Shown in pieces: positions 23,780 to 33,384 of a stretch of 64,000 nucleotides of DNA. This stretch comes from Lachnospiraceae bacterium (GTDB lineage: Bacteria; Bacillota; Clostridia; Lachnospirales; Lachnospiraceae): the NCBI GenBank assembly GCA_022510565.1, contig JAFLTE010000005.1, positions 1 through 64,000 of the forward strand, read 5' to 3'. The translations under genes were made by a program, and so were the position numbers. Position 1 is the first letter of the stretch; the number at the start of each line of letters is the position of its first letter. The notes below the pieces were generated by a model. That model made no database searches, had not been told where the DNA came from, and saw nothing but the letters and a program-made list of their open reading frames with translations.

Positions 23780-26700
23780 ATGGCTAAGAAAACACCGGTT
23801 AAGAAATCTAAGAGAGGATTAAAGAGAAGCGTTAGGCGCAGTCTGTCGGCGGTTCTTATGATTACGGCGATTGGTGTGGCGGCGATTCCGGTACCGGAGA
23901 ACTATGCTGCTCCGGATGGTATACAGACATATGCTGCGGCGGCGGATACCCATACGGTTTACAGCTATGATGAATTAAAGACAGGAAAATCGGATGCAGA
24001 CGGTTCGAACATATCTGACAGTTCAATCAGCGGACTGTTTGCGAAAGATACTGCCGGTCGCGCCTGGTTGGAATATTATGATAGCAGTAAAGACGATAAC
24101 TCTCAGACGGGCGCATCAAATACGGCGCTTACTATCGAAAAATCACTTAAGATTTTTGATAACGGAATGGAAGACGAACTTACATGGGAGTATAAATATT
24201 ACGAGGCGAACAGCAATGTCGTGTTGTGTCAATATAACGACCGCTATCCGAGAGGCTCGGTTAATTTGGCACCCGCTCCCAATATAGAATATTTTAAAAT
24301 TCTGACAAGTGATTTTAATGATTATTTTGAAAAGGGCGGCACTACAGTAAAAGCGGGTTCAATTAATGTAAGAATGACGAAGAACCCTATGAATACTGTA
24401 AGTTATACTTACGCTGATTATCTGGATAGTACAGATATGCAATTGCGGGGCGATTTGGAATTCTTCAATAACTATGCGAAGGAGTTGTATGATACCAAAA
24501 CTACCTCTTATAGGAAGTATCAGGAAGATAAGGCTGCTTATGATAGGGCTAAAGCAGAGTGGGAAAGGAATAATCCCGATAGCGGCGATTATCCTGATCC
24601 GGAACCGGATAAGCCATCGGATTTAACAAATGTTACGATGACTCAGGCAATCGGCGATAATACAGCGAACAGAATAAAGTTCTTTTGCGATTATTGCAGC
24701 ACATTGCAGAGCTATGGTGACGGATATACGTTAAGAGCTGTAAGAGATACTACAGGTGATACCAAGGGTGACGCAGTATATGCGTATGTGGCATATGGCG
24801 GTACGCCCACGCAACCGGGAATCAAAAACGATGGAGAAAACAACACCGGATATATGGTGACACGACAGGGTAACTACGTCACCGCGATTGGCAAACATGC
24901 TTTTATGGATGTCGGAAACGTGGATAATATTGTGCTGCCTACATTGGTTCACTATATCGGTGATGAAGCGTTCTATCATTGTAATAGTGTAACTGAAATT
25001 GATATTGCCAATGTAGCAATGATTGGTAACGGTGCATTTCAATCGTGCGGTAACTTGGCTAAGATTTCCATGGGAAGCGGTGTGACGGCGATTGGAGTGG
25101 AATGTTTTGAAGGCTGTGGCAAACTGACAAGTATTACCTTTTCTTCTAATACTGCCAAGATTGGTGCCGGTGCGTTTGCCAACTGCAGCAGTTTGGCGGA
25201 GCTCAACTTAAACAATATTATTGAAACGTGTGAAATCGGAGCAGCAGCTTTTTATAATTGCTCCTCGTTGTCTACAGTCAGCATGATAGAGTCAGGTGTG
25301 ACAAAGATTGGTGATTCCGCCTTTGCGTCTGTGGCAGGCGACAGGTTGACGGAGTTCACGTTTCCGTCTGCGATAGCAGACAGTCAGGATGCCCTCGGCA
25401 ACAGATTGTTTAGCGGACGTGCGGCATTGACAACCGTGGTGTTCCCCAACCAGTATGGTCGTACGAAAGCGATTACGATACCGGAGAGCATGTTCCACGG
25501 CTGTTCAAGACTTCAATATGTTGAATTTCCTACGGCCAAAGGCTCTGACCCGACGGCTAATGCCAATTTGAAATATACGACAGGCGGACAGACCACAACC
25601 AATGAGTTGTTTGCGGATGTAACAAATAAAGATTTTTATATAAGCGGTCCTAAAGAGAAAACCAATGGTGATGTGGCAGCACCCAGAGAGTCTACTTGGA
25701 GTGCAGTAACCAGAGCTTACGATGAGCCGGGATTCGTACCGTACCTTTACTATGAGAACGGTGTGGAATATTACGAAATCTGCAGCGGCGACTATCTGGA
25801 GTGTATCAGGAAAAATCCGGACGGAACAGGTACTTTGACTTCCTGTACACTTAAGCCGGGAGCAACAGCGCCCGCGGGAGGCACATTGATTATTCCCGAT
25901 AAGGTGGGTGATACAGAGGTTGTGGCTATTGATACCGGTTGTTTCTCCGACACGGATTTGACATCAAGTGTGAAGAAGCTGGTCATCAACGACAACATTA
26001 AGGAGATAGCGCCTTCTACATTCGAGAATACGAACGGAAAGTGGAATCGGTTACAGGAAGCCACTATCGGAAGTGCAGTGGAGACGCTTGGAGCCAATGC
26101 ATTCTTGAACTGCACCAGCTTGACCGATATTACATTTAAGACACCGGTTGATAATGACTATACCAAACTAAAATTTGTGGACAGTGCGCTCAAGACCAAC
26201 GGAAGAACGCTGACGATACACGGAGATATTGAGAAAGGGTATCGGCCGTTCACATATGCTATGGATCCGAATACTTATGCGAAGAGTAAGGAGGAAGGAA
26301 TCAGAGTATGCTACCAGAGCAGATGGGACAGTCCGTCCTCCAAGCATATGACTGTTATGTATGGGGAATCCAGTAATTCGTCACTTGCAGGTAAAGATGG
26401 TTTGGTGACATTGTTGGATTATCCGAGATACAGTGAGCTTGAAGATATGAGTGGCGCTACCGGCGCGGAATTAAGGGCTCATAATGAGGAGCGGGAACAG
26501 CAGTTCTATGAAAGATATGCCGTAGAAACATATGATGATAAGAGAATTGCTTTTGTAAAAGCTTGGCAGAAAGCATCAGATCCGAAAGAAGTATATGAGT
26601 ATGATAAGGTTACAGGAGCAGGAGCGGATGATAATGGGGATCCTTTGTATGGGCCATGGATCAATGAGGAATTCTGCGATAATTGGGTCAATTGGGTAAA

Positions 26701-29452
26701 GAGAGCAGATGAAACAGCTCGGGCAGAAACAAATGGTATATTTGACTGGCTGTTTGAGCCGATTACAGTGTATGCCCTCAGCGATGCGCCGGCACCTTAT
26801 TTTGATACCTATGAATTCAACTTTATGACAAATTATAAAAAGTATAACGGAAATGAGAGTCTGATTCCCACATTTGAAGCAACCGGCGCGGCAATTGATT
26901 ATATGGGATGGAATGATTTTGAGAAAGAGATGATCAGCTCCGTTGAGAACATTGTCGTACCTGCAGGTGTTGAATCTATCGATGTATATGATTACTATAA
27001 TTTAAACAGACAGAGTTTCATGGCATATATATATAACAGGCCGGAATATACCACAACGGGTGGAGACATTAAGAATGTTGTTCCGGGTCTGTTCAGCGGT
27101 AATATGGAAGATTATGAGGAGGACCCTGAGAAGGATCCTGATGATAAGTCCATATATGAAGCACGAGGAGTAAACGGTAATGACAGAATCAGGTCTGTCA
27201 TCATGTCATCGGTTCTTTATCTTCCGGATTATGCCTTTGATAACTGTGAGCGCTTAGAGACAGTTATATTGGGTGATGCGATGCAGCAGGTGGGTGCGTT
27301 GCCGTTTAGAGATTGTATCAGATTGGTCAATCTGACGGGCAATGCGAAGTATCCTGCAGAGAACGGTATCTTGTATGAAGTGCAGGCCGGAGAAGCGGAA
27401 GCATATAAGATTATTGAATGTCTTCTGGCAAGAGGTGCCGGAAGTCCATTATCGGATATGGTAGTCTCCGATGTATTCGATTCGAAGATTCCGTTTGTGT
27501 CAACCATCGCGAAGGATGCTTTTGCAGATTGTGACAACATAAATACAATCAATTTGTATCCCGCGACTTTATTGACGGAGATTCTGGATGGAACCTTCAG
27601 AGATTGTGACAATTTGGCATTGGTTACTTTGCCTGCGTCCGTAAATGATATTCATGACAATGCCTTTGCCGATATATGTAAAAAATCTACATTAAAACCT
27701 AGATGTCAGATTTACATTTATGGTAGTGAAGTTTCTATTTCGGATAATGCTTTTGGTAAGGATGCAGATTTAGCGCCTGATGATATACGTACGCATGCTA
27801 AAGAGCGTATTAAGATATGGGCATATGACAATACCGCAGCAGCCAGATATGCAAAGTATTATTCTAAGTGTGATTCTAAGTGTGATGAAGGGAAGGAACA
27901 CGACCTCATTTTGTTTGACCCGATTCCGGCTTCCGAGAGTGCATTTTCCGTAATATTTATGGATTATGACGGCACGCAAATTGGAAATACGCAGTTTGTT
28001 ATCAATGATAGAGCGACAAAACCTGACACGACGGAGTTGAAGAAGCCTGACCACAGACCGGGTTACAGATTTACCGGATGGCTCGGAACGAATGGTCAGG
28101 ATGTAGATGAGAGGATTACAGACAACTGTATTTTCTTCGCACAGTATGAGTCTGACGGTTCGATGGTCAACGGTGCATATGTGGTAGAATTCCGTGACGG
28201 TATTGACGGACGTCAGTTAAACAATATGTATGCGAACCGTGAAGACGGTAAGTATTATATTGCACCGGGAACAAGCTTTATGTCTAACGGTTGGGAGGTT
28301 CCCCCGTATTATGCGCATGATGGTTATGCGTTCCTGCAGTGGAGTGACAACTGGACTGAGAATACAATCATCAATTCCAACATGACGATTATTGCACTGT
28401 ATTCAGCGGATCCCAACGGCAGTGGTAGCGGTTCGGGCGGTGTAGTCGGAGGTTCCAGCGGAACCACGCAGACGACGAGCAATACGTCCAACCGGAACAG
28501 CTCTAATTCCAGTTCCTCGACCTCGTCCAGCTCTACCAGTACGAGTTCGACAACTTCCGGTTCGGACTCTGCGACAGGTAAGTATACGGTTACCGTAGAG
28601 AACGGAAGCGGAAGCGGAAGCTATGACGTAGGATCAACGGTTATTATTGCTGCGAATACGCCGCCGGCAGGTATGGTTTTCAAGAATTGGACCACGGAAT
28701 CTAACGGTGTGGCGCTTGCAAGTGTCAGCATGACGGCAACTACCTTTACGATGCCTGCTAACAATGTTACAGTGACGGCTAATTATGTTGCGGCGACACC
28801 CACTGCAGCCAATACCGGAAGCACCGGAAGTGTGGGTAATACGGGAAATACCGGAAATACAGGCAATAACGGCAATGGAAGCACGCGTGTGGACATTACG
28901 AAGCCGGGTATCTCCAATAAGGACCTTGCGACGGCCAATACGAACGGCTCGACGGATAACTTTATTGTAAAGATTACCGAGACCGATGAGGCTACCAGAG
29001 CGGTGGCGGAAGCTTTGACGAATAAATACGGCAGCTTGGATAATATCCTGTACTATGCGATGGATATCAGTCTGTATGATTCCACAGGTACGGTGAAGAT
29101 TTCGGATACTTCAGGTCTTTCCGTGGATATTACGATTCCGATTCCGGATGCGCTTGTTGCGTACGGCGGTAACAATAAGGCAGGAGCTGTAATTAACGGC
29201 AATCAGCTTGAGAATTTGAATGAGAACTTTACAACGATTAACGGTGTACCTTGTATTAGATTTACGGCTACGCACTTCTCGCCGTATACGATCTATGTAG
29301 ATACGGGCAATCTGACGGAAGGTATGCTCGACGTAACGCCGAAGACCGGCGACCCGATTCATCCGAAGTGGTTCTTGTCGATTGGTCTGGCTTGCTTATC
29401 CGTGATTCTGTTTATGAAGAAGGATAGGGCAGTTAAGGTAAAAACAGCATAA
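23780..29452 (+). CDS. Giant BspA-type leucine-rich-repeat wall protein
   Basis: A 1890-residue surface protein. It has a Lys/Arg-rich signal peptide (about 1-45). BspA-type LRR_5 repeats lie near 365-560, 690-800 and 1080-1390, with patterns such as IGDEAFYHCNSVTEIDI and IGNGAFQSCGNLAKISM. InlB/Flg_new-type repeats (GYRFTGWLG, HDGYAFLQWSD) lie near 1400-1540, then a Ser/Thr linker (about 1550-1595), a bacterial repeat domain (NGSGSGSYDVGSTVII) and a Gly/Asn/Thr repeat linker. A final stalk domain is shared with the next protein. The C-terminus is a sorting signal: TPKTGDPIHPKWF, hydrophobic helix, basic tail. BspA proteins often mediate adhesion; the ligand is unknown. A GGAG site precedes the start, 63 bases after the sortase gene. 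Confidence 0.9.
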   Translation: MAKKTPVKKSKRGLKRSVRRSLSAVLMITAIGVAAIPVPENYAAPDGIQTYAAAADTHTVYSYDELKTGKSDADGSNISDSSISGLFAKDTAGRAWLEYYDSSKDDNSQTGASNTALTIEKSLKIFDNGMEDELTWEYKYYEANSNVVLCQYNDRYPRGSVNLAPAPNIEYFKILTSDFNDYFEKGGTTVKAGSINVRMTKNPMNTVSYTYADYLDSTDMQLRGDLEFFNNYAKELYDTKTTSYRKYQEDKAAYDRAKAEWERNNPDSGDYPDPEPDKPSDLTNVTMTQAIGDNTANRIKFFCDYCSTLQSYGDGYTLRAVRDTTGDTKGDAVYAYVAYGGTPTQPGIKNDGENNTGYMVTRQGNYVTAIGKHAFMDVGNVDNIVLPTLVHYIGDEAFYHCNSVTEIDIANVAMIGNGAFQSCGNLAKISMGSGVTAIGVECFEGCGKLTSITFSSNTAKIGAGAFANCSSLAELNLNNIIETCEIGAAAFYNCSSLSTVSMIESGVTKIGDSAFASVAGDRLTEFTFPSAIADSQDALGNRLFSGRAALTTVVFPNQYGRTKAITIPESMFHGCSRLQYVEFPTAKGSDPTANANLKYTTGGQTTTNELFADVTNKDFYISGPKEKTNGDVAAPRESTWSAVTRAYDEPGFVPYLYYENGVEYYEICSGDYLECIRKNPDGTGTLTSCTLKPGATAPAGGTLIIPDKVGDTEVVAIDTGCFSDTDLTSSVKKLVINDNIKEIAPSTFENTNGKWNRLQEATIGSAVETLGANAFLNCTSLTDITFKTPVDNDYTKLKFVDSALKTNGRTLTIHGDIEKGYRPFTYAMDPNTYAKSKEEGIRVCYQSRWDSPSSKHMTVMYGESSNSSLAGKDGLVTLLDYPRYSELEDMSGATGAELRAHNEEREQQFYERYAVETYDDKRIAFVKAWQKASDPKEVYEYDKVTGAGADDNGDPLYGPWINEEFCDNWVNWVKRADETARAETNGIFDWLFEPITVYALSDAPAPYFDTYEFNFMTNYKKYNGNESLIPTFEATGAAIDYMGWNDFEKEMISSVENIVVPAGVESIDVYDYYNLNRQSFMAYIYNRPEYTTTGGDIKNVVPGLFSGNMEDYEEDPEKDPDDKSIYEARGVNGNDRIRSVIMSSVLYLPDYAFDNCERLETVILGDAMQQVGALPFRDCIRLVNLTGNAKYPAENGILYEVQAGEAEAYKIIECLLARGAGSPLSDMVVSDVFDSKIPFVSTIAKDAFADCDNINTINLYPATLLTEILDGTFRDCDNLALVTLPASVNDIHDNAFADICKKSTLKPRCQIYIYGSEVSISDNAFGKDADLAPDDIRTHAKERIKIWAYDNTAAARYAKYYSKCDSKCDEGKEHDLILFDPIPASESAFSVIFMDYDGTQIGNTQFVINDRATKPDTTELKKPDHRPGYRFTGWLGTNGQDVDERITDNCIFFAQYESDGSMVNGAYVVEFRDGIDGRQLNNMYANREDGKYYIAPGTSFMSNGWEVPPYYAHDGYAFLQWSDNWTENTIINSNMTIIALYSADPNGSGSGSGGVVGGSSGTTQTTSNTSNRNSSNSSSSTSSSSTSTSSTTSGSDSATGKYTVTVENGSGSGSYDVGSTVIIAANTPPAGMVFKNWTTESNGVALASVSMTATTFTMPANNVTVTANYVAATPTAANTGSTGSVGNTGNTGNTGNNGNGSTRVDITKPGISNKDLATANTNGSTDNFIVKITETDEATRAVAEALTNKYGSLDNILYYAMDISLYDSTGTVKISDTSGLSVDITIPIPDALVAYGGNNKAGAVINGNQLENLNENFTTINGVPCIRFTATHFSPYTIYVDTGNLTEGMLDVTPKTGDPIHPKWFLSIGLACLSVILFMKKDRAVKVKTA
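28480..28570 (+). repeat. Serine/threonine-coding low-complexity stretch
   Basis: A run of Ser, Thr and Asn codons in the LRR protein (about residues 1567-1597) encoding a wall-spanning linker. Codons vary, so it is compositional rather than a perfect tandem repeat. Confidence 0.75.
28806..28880 (+). repeat. Tandem 9-base repeats coding Asn-Thr-Gly
   Basis: Repeated units like AATACCGGA / AATACGGGA / AATACAGGC code for NTG/STG/NNG triplets in the linker just before the stalk domain. Near-identical neighbouring units (GGAAATACCGGAAATAC) could allow slippage, changing linker length between strains without a frameshift. Confidence 0.8.
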
Positions 29453-29461
29453 GGAAAACCT

Positions 29462-32302
29462 ATGAAAAAAACAATCAGAAATCTGATCGGTATACTGCTT
29501 CTTGCGACGGCAGTAGCGGTTACGCAGATCCCTGTATCAGATGTGGAAGCGGTAGATACCTCTTCCGCATCTGACTTTCAGATGGACGGAACTACATTAG
29601 TGAAATACAACGGCACGGCTCAGGACGTGTCTATTTCCAATTATGTCGAAAAGATTGAGTCAGGGGCGTTTGCCGATAATGATTATATTAGGCATGTCAC
29701 CATAGGCGATTACGTGGAAGTAATCGGTTCGGGAGCATTCGCGGGCTGTAAGAACTTAGAGAGTGTTACAATACCGGACAGTGTGAAAACGATTGAGAAT
29801 GCGGCATTTGCCAGATGTCCGTCACTTAGTCAGGTGACGGTGGGAACGGGACTTTCGGAGCTTGGCAACGGTGCATTTGCGGGGGACTACAGTCTGCAGA
29901 ATGTACGCTTTAACAGCAGCAATCCGAAATTTACGTGCGACGAGGGCGCAATCTACAATAAGAACGGTTGGGATACGTTGTATCAGGTTCTGGCGGGTAG
30001 AAAAAACGATACCTATACGATGCCGAGTTCGGTAGAGAAGATTAAACCCTATGCTTTTTGGGGCAATTATAATCTACAAACTGTCAGAATCGGCAGTCAG
30101 GTGAAGGAAATCTCCGCCTATGCCTTTTCCAATTGTAAGAATTTAAAGAATGTGGAGATTTCATATTCTGTTAAAAATATTGATATAAAGGCATTTGAGG
30201 ATTGTGTGAGACTTCGGGAAATTAAGATACCGCTGTCTGTTGGCACGATTCACAGCACGGCCTTTGACGGCTGTACGAAGCTGAATATTAAAGCGGAGCC
30301 GGGTTCGGCGGCTTATAATTTCGCACAGACACTTGTACTTGATGATATTGAGGTATCCGAGTATGAGGAGGCACCGATTCCGTCGAAAACAAGCGTCAGC
30401 GCTAATGATGTTTCCGATGCGGCAGAGGTTCCGCAGATTACCGCTCCGGTGGACTATTATCATGAGGTATCTCATATGAATGCGATGGAGGAAGAGGAAG
30501 ATTCTTCCGTCAAGGGTAAGACTCGTGTGATCGGCAGAGAGGCGTTTGTACTGATTGACAACGCGCAGGCATCAGTCAATGTGGGCAGTACGGGTGAAGT
30601 ACTCGGTGGAAGCACGCCTGAGATCGATATCCCGCAGTATACGGACACGGTACCGGGACTTGCGGGCTCAGATGATGCCAAGGGAGGTTCTTTCCCGAAA
30701 TATACTGTGGTTAATAACTCTGTTATCGCGGCACAGGCATACTATGACGATGATATGATTGCCTATGAGATTCCGGATGGCATTGTGCGGTTGGGTGAGT
30801 TCTCTTTTGCAAGGTCCAATCTCCGTTCCGTCAGGATTCCCGATGGCGTGGAAGAAATCGGTTATGCGGCATTCTATCACTGTGATGAATTGGCAGAAGT
30901 AATTATTCCGGACAGTGTTAAAGAAATCGGTGCGGCGGCGTTTATGCAGACGCCATGGCTTAAGAGTTGGGAGCAGGGCGGCAGCGACTATTTAATTGTG
31001 GGTGACGGCATTCTGCTCGCCTATAAAGGCAGTGACAGTGTGGTTTCCGTCCCGTCGCAGGTGAAGCGGATTGGTGCGGCGGCGTTTAAGGATTGCAGTA
31101 CAATCACGAAGGTGATTATACCGGACAGTGTGGAAATAATCGGTGAGGCGGCTTTCGAGAATTGTAGGAATTTGACGCAGGTAGAAGGCGGAAATTATGT
31201 GCGGGAAATCCGCGACAGAGCTTTTGCGGGTTGTCCGATTGCTACGGTACATATACCGGCATCAGTGGAGAAGATTGGGCTCAGAGCTTTTGACAGCACG
31301 GATTCTAACATGTCGGCGAACAGTGGCGTGATTGTGTTCGGAGGTAACAGTCTTCCGGAGTTGTCTTATGAGACAACTTCTACCAAGGTATATCGCGACA
31401 ATTATCGTGATTTAGCACTTAAGGGCAGTATGGTTGCAGTCATTCCGGAGGGTGTGAATGATTTGACGGGTACGCTCCTTGCTGACGGTAAGGCAGGATT
31501 TAACGGTGTAATCTGTAAGATGACGAAGGCGGCGGATGGCGGAAACGGTACGCTGCAGATTGTCGGAAAGCAGGGAGAGGGCAGTTTCCCCTCTGCAGGT
31601 GAGTCTTGTGTAATTGACGGTGCGACTTACGTGCTGGAAGATGGTGCGGAGAAGGTGCTAGAAACTTCGTCGGCGCGTGAGGAAGTATATCAGGGCATTG
31701 ATGTGCGGGTGAACAGCTATTCGCTGCCGCAGGACGGTATTTCAAGTGCTGTGATGGCAGGTTCGGAAGAAAATTATATTCTGACAATCCAGGACAATGA
31801 GGAAGCGAAAACCCAAATCGGGGATGTCTATAAGAAACTATATGGCAACAGTTTGCCTCATAATCTGTGTGCTTACGAAATAAATCTTACGGATGCTGCT
31901 ACAGGAATACCGATTACGGGGCTTGGTAAACAGAGTGTGGAGGTTACGATTCCGATTCCAAAGGGTGTCGGGGAGGATAATCTTCATGTGGTCTGTCTGG
32001 ATGCGGACGGGCAGCTTGAGGAAGTGGAGAGCAGAATCGTTTCTTCGGACGGATTGGATGCGCTCACATTCTCTGCAAAGCATTTTTCTTACTACGGTAT
32101 CTATAATTACGGCAGCAACAATACGGTGGTATCTGATGTGAAGGATGGGCAGGCGGTGTTTACATCGCTCGGCAATAAAGATGATTCCCCCAACACAGGT
32201 GATAACAGTATCCATCCGAAATGGTTTTTATGTGTTGGACTGGTGTGCAGCGCCATGGCGGTATTTTTCTACCGAGGCGGCAGACGCAAGGCAAAGTATT
32301 AG
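29462..32302 (+). CDS. BspA-type leucine-rich-repeat wall protein
   Basis: A 946-residue surface protein. The signal peptide is about 1-30 (LIGILLLATAVAVTQIPV). Two blocks of about 23-residue LRR_5 repeats lie near 65-285 and 430-620, with units such as SVTIPDSVKTIENAAFARC and KVIIPDSVEIIGEAAFENC. A disordered region (about 295-400) separates them. The stalk domain near 770-890 (ITGLGKQSVEVTIPIPKG, FSAKHFSYYGIY) is homologous to that of the preceding protein. The sorting signal is SPNTGDNSIHPKWF, a hydrophobic helix and a basic tail (RGGRRKAKY). The gene starts nine bases after its larger paralogue and ends at a strong terminator, so sortase and both substrates appear to form one operon. Confidence 0.9.
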   Translation: MKKTIRNLIGILLLATAVAVTQIPVSDVEAVDTSSASDFQMDGTTLVKYNGTAQDVSISNYVEKIESGAFADNDYIRHVTIGDYVEVIGSGAFAGCKNLESVTIPDSVKTIENAAFARCPSLSQVTVGTGLSELGNGAFAGDYSLQNVRFNSSNPKFTCDEGAIYNKNGWDTLYQVLAGRKNDTYTMPSSVEKIKPYAFWGNYNLQTVRIGSQVKEISAYAFSNCKNLKNVEISYSVKNIDIKAFEDCVRLREIKIPLSVGTIHSTAFDGCTKLNIKAEPGSAAYNFAQTLVLDDIEVSEYEEAPIPSKTSVSANDVSDAAEVPQITAPVDYYHEVSHMNAMEEEEDSSVKGKTRVIGREAFVLIDNAQASVNVGSTGEVLGGSTPEIDIPQYTDTVPGLAGSDDAKGGSFPKYTVVNNSVIAAQAYYDDDMIAYEIPDGIVRLGEFSFARSNLRSVRIPDGVEEIGYAAFYHCDELAEVIIPDSVKEIGAAAFMQTPWLKSWEQGGSDYLIVGDGILLAYKGSDSVVSVPSQVKRIGAAAFKDCSTITKVIIPDSVEIIGEAAFENCRNLTQVEGGNYVREIRDRAFAGCPIATVHIPASVEKIGLRAFDSTDSNMSANSGVIVFGGNSLPELSYETTSTKVYRDNYRDLALKGSMVAVIPEGVNDLTGTLLADGKAGFNGVICKMTKAADGGNGTLQIVGKQGEGSFPSAGESCVIDGATYVLEDGAEKVLETSSAREEVYQGIDVRVNSYSLPQDGISSAVMAGSEENYILTIQDNEEAKTQIGDVYKKLYGNSLPHNLCAYEINLTDAATGIPITGLGKQSVEVTIPIPKGVGEDNLHVVCLDADGQLEEVESRIVSSDGLDALTFSAKHFSYYGIYNYGSNNTVVSDVKDGQAVFTSLGNKDDSPNTGDNSIHPKWFLCVGLVCSAMAVFFYRGGRRKAKY

Positions 32303-32340
32303 AAGTTAATTTCGAGTTTGCTCGTTTTGAACGTGACAAG

Positions 32341-32379
32341 ACTCTCGGCATAGAATAATCTATAGCCGAGAGTTTTTTT
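32341..32379 (+). terminator. Terminator of the sortase/LRR operon
   Basis: ACTCTCGGC (32341-32349) pairs with GCCGAGAGT (32365-32373), with a further ATAGA/TCTAT stem above, then seven T's. It separates the wall-protein genes from the protease gene. Confidence 0.92.
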
Positions 32380-32402
32380 GTATAGTATAGGTGGAGATTA
32401 CC

Positions 32403-33323
32403 GTGAACCGTGTGAGAAAACAGGTAGGGTGCAGTGATTATATACAAGAGGATATATTGACGGATGATGTATGTGTGGCGATTCTGGACACGGGAATCGG
32501 ATCACATCCTGACTTTGGTGACCGTATTGCGGCATTTGCTGATTTTGTGGGCGGAAGGCAGGGAAGCTATGACGACAGTGGGCACGGAACTCATGTGGCA
32601 GGCTGTGTAGGCGGAAGCGGCCATATATCTCGTGGGTTGTACAGGGGCATAGCGCCTATGTGTAGATTCTGTGTGGGTAAAGTGTTGGACCATAACGGTG
32701 AAGGAAGTATAGACAGTATGCGGCAGGGTTTAATTTGGGTCATGCAGAATCGTCTCCGATACCGGATTCGGGTGCTCAATATATCACTGGGCATCGGAAG
32801 CGGCGGCGATAAAGAGAGAATGCATGAGCTGATTGAGCTGCTTGATGAAATATGGGAGCAGGGAATTGTGGTAGTGTGTGCCGCCGGAAACAACGGTCCG
32901 AAGGAGGGGACTATCTCACCTTTGGGAACAAGCCGTAAGGTAATTACCGTGGGCTGTCATGAGGGTGGATATTTCGGTTCGCGCAGAGATTTGTGTGAGA
33001 ACTATTCCGGGCGGGGAAGTGACGATATGCTATACAGAAAACCTGACGTGGTGGCACCGGGGACGGATATTATTTCCTGCTGTGTGCAGTGCAGAGGTAA
33101 TGCGAGGAGTGGATACCGCAGCGCTTACACGAGAAAAAGCGGCACTTCCATGGCGACACCCATTGTATCCGGCGCAGCTGCGTTGTATCTGCAGAAATTT
33201 CCATATATGAATAATGAGCAGGTCAAGCGGAAAATGATTTACAGTGCGCGGGATATGGGAGACATATGGAGTAAGCAGGGGTGGGGAATGTTAAATCTGG
33301 AGCAAATGTGCAGCACGGGTTGA
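32403..33323 (+). CDS. S8 family subtilisin-like serine protease, intracellular type
   Basis: A 306-residue subtilase with the full triad: Asp in VAILDTGIGSHPDF (about residue 28), His in GHGTHVAGCVGG (about 62) and Ser in SGTSMATPIVSGAAALYLQ (about 248). The oxyanion Asn lies in VVCAAGNNGP. There is no signal peptide and no long propeptide; the protein starts about 20 residues before the catalytic domain, as in intracellular subtilisins that degrade cytosolic proteins in stationary phase. The GTG at 32403 is chosen because AGGTGGAG sits six bases upstream; the GTG at 32391 lies inside that site. The gene begins just after a strong terminator, so its promoter must be weak or overlapping. Confidence 0.9.
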   Translation: MNRVRKQVGCSDYIQEDILTDDVCVAILDTGIGSHPDFGDRIAAFADFVGGRQGSYDDSGHGTHVAGCVGGSGHISRGLYRGIAPMCRFCVGKVLDHNGEGSIDSMRQGLIWVMQNRLRYRIRVLNISLGIGSGGDKERMHELIELLDEIWEQGIVVVCAAGNNGPKEGTISPLGTSRKVITVGCHEGGYFGSRRDLCENYSGRGSDDMLYRKPDVVAPGTDIISCCVQCRGNARSGYRSAYTRKSGTSMATPIVSGAAALYLQKFPYMNNEQVKRKMIYSARDMGDIWSKQGWGMLNLEQMCSTG

Positions 33324-33348
33324 CATAGTAAGTATGATTGTATACAAT
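33320..33348 (+). promoter_or_regulatory. Promoter of the Re-citrate synthase operon
   Basis: TTGACA (33320-33325), a 17-base spacer, TACAAT (33343-33348). The -35 box overlaps the stop codon of the protease gene, and the -10 box overlaps the palindrome at 33337-33348. Confidence 0.65.
33337..33348. promoter_or_regulatory. Candidate GntR/FCD operator
   Basis: ATTGTATACAAT is a perfect 12-base palindrome covering the -10 box. It has the GT(n)AC core typical of FadR/FCD-type GntR operators. The GntR/FCD regulator encoded 1.5 kb downstream in the same cluster is the obvious candidate repressor. Confidence 0.55.
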
Positions 33349-33384
33349 TATACGTGATGTACAGAAAGAGGGTGCGTAAGTGCT

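Noticed and set aside
28806-28880. CRISPR-like repeats
   Set aside because: The units are nine bases, contiguous and in frame in a gene; they code Asn-Thr-Gly linkers and have no spacers.
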